A stretch of 31,275 nt of DNA from DATFNV01 sp035266225 (GTDB lineage: Bacteria > Planctomycetota > Planctomycetia > Gemmatales > Gemmataceae): the NCBI GenBank assembly GCA_035266225.1, contig DATFNV010000469.1, positions 1 through 31,275 of the forward strand, in the 5' to 3' direction. This document shows positions 14,643-21,306 of the stretch, one piece after another. The notes beneath the pieces are model-generated. The model ran no database searches and had not been told where the DNA came from. It worked only from the letters and a program-made list of their open reading frames with translations. Each line of letters begins with the position of its first letter. Position 1 is the stretch's first letter. The translations under genes were made by a program, and so were the position numbers.

Positions 14643-15761
14643 TTAGGTCACTCCCGAGAGGTAAAGGTCTGGCCGGGCGAAGTGCCGGTACAGGACGGGA
14701 ACGCCCCACTCCAGATTGGCCTGGCGGGCATCGCCCAGAGGGGAACCCCACAGCTTGAGCCGACCCGCGCTCACCGCCAGGTCGATGTCGCCGGTCTCAA
14801 GTAATTGATTGTACAGCGTCCCGACAAACGCCGCCACCGAAAGAATTGGTACGGCGAACTGATTCGCTACGACCGCCCCAACGCCCTCGTGGACGAGCCC
14901 TGCGGCAAGGACGCTGAAGTCGTCGCTGAAGTCGCCGGCCGCCGTGTCGCAGGCCGTGAGCAGAGCCAGCCGGATCTCTCGGTCCCGCAGCAGGCCGATC
15001 AAAGCCTCAGCTTCGAGGGGGGAGGGCTGCCCGGTCTTCGGGTTGACGAGCAGCAGCCGGCCCCGGCCGCCTGAGACGTCGCCGTGGCCGTAGAAATGGA
15101 AGATGTCGGGCCGGGGACGAGCGTCCAGCGCGTCCACGAGCGCGCCGTCGTCCACATTCGGGACCACCCGGAGCAGGAACCGGCCCGGGAGTCGCTGGCG
15201 GAACTGGCCTTCAATGTACTCCGCTAGCTCGGGCCAGGGGATGGCCTCCTTGCCCTTGGGGCTGGCGGCGACGAAGAGGACCGTGACCCGGTCCTGCAGG
15301 TGCAGGGCTGGCGACGGCGTATGGCCCACCGTCCGCACGACCCGCACGAAGGAGCGCTTGAGGCGCGGGCCGGGCGATTGCCTGGGCTCTTGCAGGTATT
15401 CCCAGGGGAGTTGCATGAGGTCCGGGTGGTTGCTGACGATCTGAATGCGCACGTGGGCATCTGGGAGGCGCGCGTACAGTTCAGCAAGTTCGCCCCGAAT
15501 CAGGAAGCGAAACAGTTTGGTCCCGTACTCGTGCAATTCTGCGGGCCGGGGCCGGTCCAGGGCGGAAATCAGCCCGCGCCGGATGCGGGGGAGGAAGTCC
15601 GTCAGTTCGCGCAGGGACGGCGCGCCGCTCGCGCCCGGCTGAAAGGGAACCTCGGCGAGCGCCAGGTCGTGGTTACAGCGGGCCACGGCCACCGCGTGCT
15701 TCCCGGTGCCCGCGTCCAGCAACATCAGGTCCAATACGTCTTTTATCAAGTATTGCGCCAT
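14643..15761 (-). CDS. CHAT-domain caspase-like protease
   Basis: A 372-residue CHAT protein (caspase HetF-associated with TPRs). The C-terminal domain carries the His-Cys dyad: His226 in FHFYGHGD and Cys271 in LLTACDTAAG. LPWEYLQEP (118-126) is the usual marker just before the protease domain. The N-terminal ~110 residues do not show TPRs, the common partner domain; they may be the sensing or docking part. CHAT proteases cleave specific protein partners, for example activating gasdermins or acting as effectors in type III-E CRISPR. Here the likely partners are the two proteins encoded directly downstream. It is the first gene of the operon. Start ATG 15761 has only a weak GGGGG-type ribosome-binding site. 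Confidence 0.88.
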   Translation of the reverse strand: MAQYLIKDVLDLMLLDAGTGKHAVAVARCNHDLALAEVPFQPGASGAPSLRELTDFLPRIRRGLISALDRPRPAELHEYGTKLFRFLIRGELAELYARLPDAHVRIQIVSNHPDLMQLPWEYLQEPRQSPGPRLKRSFVRVVRTVGHTPSPALHLQDRVTVLFVAASPKGKEAIPWPELAEYIEGQFRQRLPGRFLLRVVPNVDDGALVDALDARPRPDIFHFYGHGDVSGGRGRLLLVNPKTGQPSPLEAEALIGLLRDREIRLALLTACDTAAGDFSDDFSVLAAGLVHEGVGAVVANQFAVPILSVAAFVGTLYNQLLETGDIDLAVSAGRLKLWGSPLGDARQANLEWGVPVLYRHFARPDLYLSGVT

Positions 15762-15838
15762 CCCAGTCCCCCGGGCGAAAAACGGCTTCGGCCAGCGCCG
15801 CCTGGCCTGGCTTCCCCTCGCGTCGTGTGTGAGCGGCG

Positions 15839-15868
15839 ATTCTAGCGGCCGTGGGGGTGGCCCGTCGA
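15839..15868 (-). promoter_or_regulatory. Putative promoter of the CHAT operon
   Basis: On the minus strand, TCGACG (15868-15863) is followed after 18 bases by TAGAAT (15844-15839), about 80 bases before the CHAT start codon. The -10 matches the sigma-70 consensus at five of six positions; the -35 is weak. Confidence 0.33.
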
Positions 15869-15937
15869 TGAAAAAGAGCGGGACGATGAACGACTTCGTT
15901 CAGCGACGCTTCGCAGAAGCGTTCGTTGACATCCCTG

Positions 15938-15966
15938 TTTCGCGGCGAGCCCGCAGCGCGTATAAT
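15938..15966 (+). promoter_or_regulatory. Promoter of the beta-propeller protein gene
   Basis: A perfect TATAAT at 15961-15966, about 48 bases before the GTG start. The hexamer 17 bases upstream (TTTCGC, 15938-15943) is a poor -35. An imperfect inverted repeat (ACGCTTC/GAAGCGT, about 15906-15922) lies just upstream and might bind a regulator. Confidence 0.45.
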
Positions 15967-16013
15967 ACAGCCTCTGACGCCCTCCGATCTCCGACCCTCG
16001 GCGGGACGCTGCC

Positions 16014-19000
16014 GTGCTCATCACCATTGTCTGTCCGATCTGCGAGTCGCGCTGGCATGTTGACGCCGCTCTCCGCGGCCGCCAGATGCGCTGCCCCAAC
16101 GCCAACTGCCGCGAGGTGTTCGAGGTGCGCGAGGCGGCGCCGCCCCCGGAGCCGGTCATCGAGGGGGTAGCGCTGCCCTCGCCGCCGCCGTCGCAGAAGA
16201 CCGGCCAGGTCGGCGAAATGGTGCCGGTCCTCGGCGCGGAAGTCGCGTCGCCGCCACAGGGGGAAAGGCCCCAGGACGCGACCTGGCGAGGGGGCCCCCC
16301 TCCCGTGGGCACGTCGGCGGGAGAAGGCGCGGCTGCGGAGACTCAGGTGCCGGCGCCTTCTCCGGCAGCGGGGCCTCCCGACTGGCGCAAGACCCCGCCA
16401 CCGGCGCGGCCTCGCGACGGCGCCGCCGCCGCCGCCGAGCCGGTGGCCAGGCCGGTCGCGCCGCCCCCCGTCCGTGCGCGCGGCGCGGTCGCGGTGCCCC
16501 CCCCGGCGCCGGCGCCCGCCTCGACTCCGCAACACACCCCACTGCCGAAGCAACTGGCGGCGCGGGCCGCCGAGGACTCCCGGGGTCAAGCGCCTCGCTC
16601 CTCGGCTGAGCCGGTCGAGTTGCCCCCCGGCGGCTGGGACGCTCCCCCGGTCCGGGGCGGCGCCGCTGCCGCCGACCAGCGCCCCCGAACCTCGCTGGAG
16701 GAAGCGGCCGCCCAGGCGGCGCGGGCGAAGAAGCGCCGCCACTTCTGGGGGATCGTCGCCATCCTGGCCTCCGTCGTCCTCGTCCTCGGCGGCGGGATCG
16801 GCTTCGCCGTGTACTTCCTGGGAGAGAGCGAAGACCGCGACCGCGAGGCCGCCGAACATTCGTTCGCGGAGGGACAATTCGACCGAGCCATCGGCCAGTA
16901 CGCCAAGCTCGTCGAGAAGTATCCGGACAGCGAGCGCCAGGACGAGTACCGCTTTTTCCGGGACCTGTGCGCCATCCTCGTCCTGCCGATGCGCTCCGAC
17001 CCCGAGGGGGCGTTCGACCACATCAGTACCTTCCTCAAGGAGCGCAAGGACCACCCGCTCTTCGCCGCCCACGGCAAGGAAGTCGGCGAGGCGCTCCTCA
17101 AGCTCCTCGCCGACGCCGCCAAATCGGCTAACGACAACTCGGGGGCCGTCGAGGCGCAGGCGCACTTCGAGCGCGGTCAGCAGGTGCTCGACGAGCTGCG
17201 GGCGCTGCACCCCGATTGGGCGCCCAAGGAACTGCTCGAAGTGGTCGAGAAGACCAAAGGCGAGATCGCGGATCGCCTCCGGAAGGAGCGCGAACGCCTC
17301 GACCTGATCGCCCGCCTGCGGGCGCTGGCGGAGCTGCCGCCCACCGAGGCGGTGCGCAAGCTGCGGGCGATCCTGCGCGCGGAGGTCAAGCCGCCGCTGG
17401 ACCAGGATCCCGAAGTAAAGAAGATCGAGGAGGAACTGTACGAGAAGCACCGCAAGAGCATCGGCTTCACCGACGAGGCGGACCCGGGCGGGGCGGGGCG
17501 CCGCGGCGAGGACGTCGAGGCCGGTCTGCTGGTCCAACCGGTCGTGGCGGCCTCGGGCGACGGGCCCAAGCTGTCCGCCGACCGCGTCGTCTTCGCCCTG
17601 GCGCGCGGCGTCCTCTCCGCGATGCGGCAGAGCGACGGCGATATCCAGTGGGCCCGGCGCGTCGGCATCGACACCGCCCACCTGCCGCTGCGCGTGCCGC
17701 GGGCGGGGAGCACACCGGAACTGGCGCTGGTCCTGTCGGCCGACACCCTGACCCTGACCGGCGTCAACGTCAGCAACAACGACACGCTCTGGAAACGCCC
17801 CCTCGGCGCCGCCAGCCTGGGCCGACCCGTGCTCGTCGGTCGCCGGGTCTACGTCCCGACCCTCGGCGGCGAGGTCCTCGAGATCGAGGTGGCCGGGGGC
17901 AAGCTGCTCGGCCGTTACAAGCTCGGGCCGTCCCTCTCGGCCGGCGGCGCCCGCTTCGGCGAGACAAAGCAGATCTTCTTCCCTGGCGACGACTCGTGCG
18001 TCTACGTGCTCGACGTGGGCAGCCGCCGCTGCGAGGCGGTCCTGTACACCGACCACGCGGCCGGGTCGCTGCGGGGCGAGCCGATCCTGCTGCCGTCGGA
18101 GGACAACCCCGCCGTGCCGGGCTACCTGGTGCTGAGCCAGGCGCACGGCCTTGACGCCACGCTACTGCGCACCTTCCGCCTGCTGCCGCCGGACCCCGCC
18201 GCCGACCCGGCCGCCCGGGAGTCGCGCCTGCGGGCCGACCCGGTGGCCATGCCGGAGCGCCGCCTGCGCGGCTGGCCGTGGTTTCCGCCCTATCGCGACC
18301 CCGAAAAGCTCGTCACCGTCACCGACGCCGGCGTCATGGGGCTGTTCGGCATCGTCCAGGTCCTCAACAAGGACGACGCTCTGTTCCCCCTGGTGCGCCT
18401 CCCCGATAGGGAGGCGGGCACCGTCGAGTTGAGCGGCCACGGCACGGCCCGCGGCCGGGCGCAGGTGGTCTTCGCCCGGGAGAATGACTTGTGGGTACTG
18501 GCTCGCGGCCGGCTGCTGCGCTACCTCCTGACGTTGGACAACGCCGGGCCCCGCGTGGTGCCGGACTCGTCGTGGGCGCAGCCGCTCGACCTCGGCTCGC
18601 CGCTGCACGACAGTCAGACCGACGACGACGGCCGGACCCTCTTCCTGGTGACGCAGTCGCCCAACGGACAGGCGTGCCTGGCCACGGCGGTGGACGCCGA
18701 GACCGGCCGCGTCCGCTGGCAGCGGCAGCTCGGCCTGGTCTGTCACGGCGACCCGCAGAGGCTGGGCGACATGGTGGTCGCGCTCGACCAGGGCGGCGGG
18801 CTGTTCCTCTTCGACCCCACGAAGCACCCGGCGGACCTGGAGGGGGCGTGGCAGAGCGCGGGGCGCGGCCTGGCGAAGCCGTTACCCGAGGGCAGCACCG
18901 GCTCGATCTGGTTCGTCCCCGGCCCCGACGGGCAATCGGTTTACGAGTTCGCCTGCCTCGACCCCGGCAACCGCCTGATCGTGCGCGAATACCGGGCCGG

Positions 19001-19859
19001 GCAGCTCGCGGCTTCGGAATACACCTTCGAGTTGCCCGCCCGGCTGGCCGGCACGCCGGCGGTGGGGGAGCAGCGCGTCCTCTTGCCGCTGGTCAACGGG
19101 GACACGCGGCAGGTACGCCTGCCGCTCGGCTCGGCGGCGCCGGTGGACGGGCCGACGTGGCGCGCCAGCCGCGGCGACACGGCGGCACGCGGGCACGCCG
19201 TCTGGCTCGGCGGCGAGGACTTCCTGACGACAAACGGGCGAAGCGGCCTGACGCGCTGGCGCTTCCTCAACGACGACACCTACGAAGTTATGCCCGAGGG
19301 GAAAAATCCCGAAAACCCGACGCTGGAACTCGCCGAGAAGGTCGCCGGCGCGCCCGTCATCCTGTCGCGCACGGCCACCGGATCGACCTTGCGCGTGTGC
19401 GTCGCGGACGAGAGGGGGACGGTGTACCTGTTCGAGGGAGAAGGGCTAAAGCCGGCGCGGCAGTGGGAGCTGAAGGAATCGATCACGGCCGGGCCGTTCG
19501 TCCGCGGCGGCCTGGCCGGGTGCGTGGTCGGGGGGCGGCGCCTGGTATGGCTCGACCCGGCGAAGGACGACCGACTGTGGAGTTACGACAGTCCCGGTGA
19601 AGGGATCATCGGCCAACCGCAAATCGCCGACGGCCTGGTGCTGGTGGCCGACGTCTCGGGGCGCTTCGTGAGCCTCGACCCGGCGACGGGACGGGCGCGC
19701 GGGCCGGGCTACCAGCTGCGGGCGAGCGTGGGGCCGGGGGCCACCCCGGTCGGCTTCGGGACGGGGCGGGCGTTCGCCCCGCTGACCGATGGCACCGTGC
19801 TGCTGCTGCCGCTGCGCCACCTGCGCGAGCCGCTGCCGGGACTGCCGCCGGTGTGGTGA
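16014..19859 (+). CDS. Zinc-ribbon, transmembrane, TPR and PQQ-like beta-propeller protein
   Basis: A 1281-residue single-pass membrane protein. Residues 7-32 form a small zinc ribbon (CPIC ... CPNANC, Cys7, 10, 27, 32) of the kind found at planctomycete N-termini. About 200 residues of Pro/Ala-rich linker follow. A basic stop (KKRRHF) and one membrane helix lie at about 244-269. Then comes a TPR-like helix pair (about 275-310: AEHSFAEGQFDRAIGQYAKLVEKYP) and a long helical region to about 480. The remainder is built of PQQ-like beta-propeller blades (for example SDGDIQWARRVG, DAETGRVRWQRQLG, LDPATGRARGPG). The propeller should face the periplasm and the zinc ribbon the cytoplasm. No enzyme motif is seen; a scaffold or sensor role is inferred. 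GTG at 16014 is the only start compatible with the zinc ribbon. Confidence 0.85.
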   Translation: MLITIVCPICESRWHVDAALRGRQMRCPNANCREVFEVREAAPPPEPVIEGVALPSPPPSQKTGQVGEMVPVLGAEVASPPQGERPQDATWRGGPPPVGTSAGEGAAAETQVPAPSPAAGPPDWRKTPPPARPRDGAAAAAEPVARPVAPPPVRARGAVAVPPPAPAPASTPQHTPLPKQLAARAAEDSRGQAPRSSAEPVELPPGGWDAPPVRGGAAAADQRPRTSLEEAAAQAARAKKRRHFWGIVAILASVVLVLGGGIGFAVYFLGESEDRDREAAEHSFAEGQFDRAIGQYAKLVEKYPDSERQDEYRFFRDLCAILVLPMRSDPEGAFDHISTFLKERKDHPLFAAHGKEVGEALLKLLADAAKSANDNSGAVEAQAHFERGQQVLDELRALHPDWAPKELLEVVEKTKGEIADRLRKERERLDLIARLRALAELPPTEAVRKLRAILRAEVKPPLDQDPEVKKIEEELYEKHRKSIGFTDEADPGGAGRRGEDVEAGLLVQPVVAASGDGPKLSADRVVFALARGVLSAMRQSDGDIQWARRVGIDTAHLPLRVPRAGSTPELALVLSADTLTLTGVNVSNNDTLWKRPLGAASLGRPVLVGRRVYVPTLGGEVLEIEVAGGKLLGRYKLGPSLSAGGARFGETKQIFFPGDDSCVYVLDVGSRRCEAVLYTDHAAGSLRGEPILLPSEDNPAVPGYLVLSQAHGLDATLLRTFRLLPPDPAADPAARESRLRADPVAMPERRLRGWPWFPPYRDPEKLVTVTDAGVMGLFGIVQVLNKDDALFPLVRLPDREAGTVELSGHGTARGRAQVVFARENDLWVLARGRLLRYLLTLDNAGPRVVPDSSWAQPLDLGSPLHDSQTDDDGRTLFLVTQSPNGQACLATAVDAETGRVRWQRQLGLVCHGDPQRLGDMVVALDQGGGLFLFDPTKHPADLEGAWQSAGRGLAKPLPEGSTGSIWFVPGPDGQSVYEFACLDPGNRLIVREYRAGQLAASEYTFELPARLAGTPAVGEQRVLLPLVNGDTRQVRLPLGSAAPVDGPTWRASRGDTAARGHAVWLGGEDFLTTNGRSGLTRWRFLNDDTYEVMPEGKNPENPTLELAEKVAGAPVILSRTATGSTLRVCVADERGTVYLFEGEGLKPARQWELKESITAGPFVRGGLAGCVVGGRRLVWLDPAKDDRLWSYDSPGEGIIGQPQIADGLVLVADVSGRFVSLDPATGRARGPGYQLRASVGPGATPVGFGTGRAFAPLTDGTVLLLPLRHLREPLPGLPPVW

Positions 19860-19870
19860 TTCCTGGACCC

Positions 19871-19970
19871 GTTCAGAAACCGTAAGAAAAATCTCTTCGC
19901 CGCTTGCGGCTTCGCAGGAACGATTGCGAAGCCGCAAGCGGCAAGACGGTTTTTGATACAGTGTCTAAAC
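19871..19970. repeat. 100-nt GTTTAG-ended element, copy 4
   Basis: Same length and architecture as the element at 10434-10533. The 18-bp stem (19899-19916 with 19925-19942) and loop GGAACGAT are identical and in the same orientation. The outer arms (GTTCAGAAACCGTA and TACAGTGTCTAAAC) are more diverged, pairing at 11 of 14. It lies between the beta-propeller gene and the nucleotidyltransferase gene, ending seven bases before the latter's GGAGG. Confidence 0.92.
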
Positions 19971-19987
19971 AGATAGTGGAGGTCGAT

Positions 19988-20716
19988 ATGACGGTGCGCG
20001 GCATCGTGTTGGCGGGCGGCAAGGGCACGCGCCTGGGCGAGCTGACGAAGGTCACCAACAAGCACCTGCTGCCCGTCGGGCCGGTGCCGATGGTCTACCA
20101 CCCCCTGCGCAAGCTGACCGGCGCCGGGATCAAAGACGTCCTTCTGGTGTCCGGCACCGACCACATGGGCGACTTCGTCGAGTTGCTCGGCTCCGGCCGC
20201 GACCACGGCTGCACCCTCACCTACCGCGTGCAGGACGAGGCCGGCGGCATCGCCCAGGCGCTGGGCCTGGCCGAGCTGTTCTGCACCGGCGCCCGCTGTG
20301 CCGTCATCCTGGGCGACAACATCTTCCACGACCCCCTCGGCCCGATGCTCGCCGAGGCGGCCCGGAAGCCCGACTGGGCCTGGGTGGCCCTCAAGCGCGT
20401 CCACGACCCCAAGCGCTACGGCGTCGCCGAACTGCAGGGCGAACGCATCGTCGGCATCGAGGAAAAACCGCCGGAGCCCAAGAGCGACTTCGCCGTCGCC
20501 GGCATCTACGTCTACCCGCCGGACGTGTTCGACATCATCAAGACACTCAAGCCGAGCAAACGCGGCGAGTTGGAGATCACGACGGTCAATTCGCGCTACC
20601 TGGAGCAGGGGCGGCTCGGCTACAGTATGTTGCAGGGGTACTGGACCGACGCCGGCACGCTGGAGTCGCTGGCGACCGCAAACATGCTGGTGCGCGAGAG
20701 TCCGCCGGTGTATTGA
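19988..20716 (+). CDS. Sugar-phosphate nucleotidyltransferase (RmlA-like, short form)
   Basis: A 242-residue nucleotidyltransferase related to glucose-1-phosphate thymidylyltransferase. It has the nucleotide-binding loop LAGGKGTRL (8-16), Lys25 in NKHLLPV, Asp110 in ILGDN and Asp221 in YWTDAGT, which together form the metal and sugar-phosphate sites. RmlA proper is about 290 residues; the shorter length fits the SpsI-like group without the C-terminal helical extension. It should make an NDP-sugar (probably dTDP-glucose) for surface polysaccharide; no other rml genes are adjacent. ATG 19988 has GGAGG five bases upstream, and the repeat element ends just before it. Confidence 0.87.
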   Translation: MTVRGIVLAGGKGTRLGELTKVTNKHLLPVGPVPMVYHPLRKLTGAGIKDVLLVSGTDHMGDFVELLGSGRDHGCTLTYRVQDEAGGIAQALGLAELFCTGARCAVILGDNIFHDPLGPMLAEAARKPDWAWVALKRVHDPKRYGVAELQGERIVGIEEKPPEPKSDFAVAGIYVYPPDVFDIIKTLKPSKRGELEITTVNSRYLEQGRLGYSMLQGYWTDAGTLESLATANMLVRESPPVY

Positions 20717-20762
20717 GCGGCGCGTGACGGACGGATAGGATGCGCGAGTAAGGAGAAACGCC

Positions 20763-20960
20763 GTGATTGAACTCACAGGAGACCAGTTGCAGTCCCTCGA
20801 CGGACAGCCCCAGCCGCCCGTCGCGGTCGATCCCCGGACGGGGCAGGAATACCTTCTCATCCGCCGGGAGATTTACGAACTCTTGCGCAGAACCCTCAAG
20901 CCCTACGGCCGCGGCTGGGACGACCCGGCCGACGACGATCTCATCCGGAAAGATCTATGA
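20763..20960 (+). CDS. Small partner (putative antitoxin) of MazF-like toxin
   Basis: A 65-residue protein. Part of it (GQEYLLIRREIYELLRR) resembles the short YVLVRxEVYERL segment of planctomycete proteins encoded before MazF-type toxins, and the tail is acidic (WDDPADDDLIRKDL). The GTG at 20763 has a good AGGAG upstream. Its stop overlaps the toxin ATG (ATGA at 20957-20960), the usual order and coupling of antitoxin and toxin. No AbrB or RHH DNA-binding motif is evident, so whether it neutralises the toxin is an inference from position. Confidence 0.75.
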   Translation: MIELTGDQLQSLDGQPQPPVAVDPRTGQEYLLIRREIYELLRRTLKPYGRGWDDPADDDLIRKDL

Positions 20961-21298
20961 GAAGAGGAGACGTCGTCGAACTTGACTGGCACTTCAGCGA
21001 CCTTACGGGCTCGAAGGTGCGCCCGGCCGTCGTCGTACAGGCGGATTTCCTCAACGGCCTCATCGACGACACGGTCCTCGTGAAAATTACCAGCAATCGC
21101 TTCGGCATCCCCGGCACGGAGGTCCAGATCGATCCAGCGGCGGAGACGGCGTCGGGCCTGAGCAAGGTGTGCTATGCCTCATGCAAGGACATCCTGACGC
21201 GGGACCAGACTCTCATCCTGCGGACGGTCGGCGTGCTGTCGGGCGCGACGATGCGGCAGATCGAGGACTGCCTGAAGACGGTGCTGGGGCTGCCGTAG
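20957..21298 (+). CDS. MazF/PemK-type endoribonuclease toxin
   Basis: A 113-residue protein of the MazF/PemK family. The N-terminus RRGDVVELDW followed by GSKVRPAVVVQ is the signature first hairpin. The SGLSKVCYASCKDILT segment corresponds to the second strand region with the Ser/Thr-Asp motif, and the C-terminal helix MRQIEDCLKTVLGL is typical. Family members cleave mRNA at short sequences. It is translationally coupled to the 65-residue upstream gene. The product lies eight bases from the convergent FtsK stop. Family assignment is good; activity is inferred. Confidence 0.84.
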   Translation: MRRGDVVELDWHFSDLTGSKVRPAVVVQADFLNGLIDDTVLVKITSNRFGIPGTEVQIDPAAETASGLSKVCYASCKDILTRDQTLILRTVGVLSGATMRQIEDCLKTVLGLP

Positions 21299-21306
21299 CA
21301 GGGCTG

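Noticed and set aside
15926..15966. TTGACA at 15926-15931 paired with TATAAT at 15961-15966
   Set aside because: The spacer would be 29 bases, far too long for a sigma-70 promoter; only the TATAAT is kept.
16014..18146. Long minus-strand frame opposite the beta-propeller gene
   Set aside because: Antisense shadow with no domain; the plus-strand protein has zinc ribbon, membrane helix and propeller motifs.
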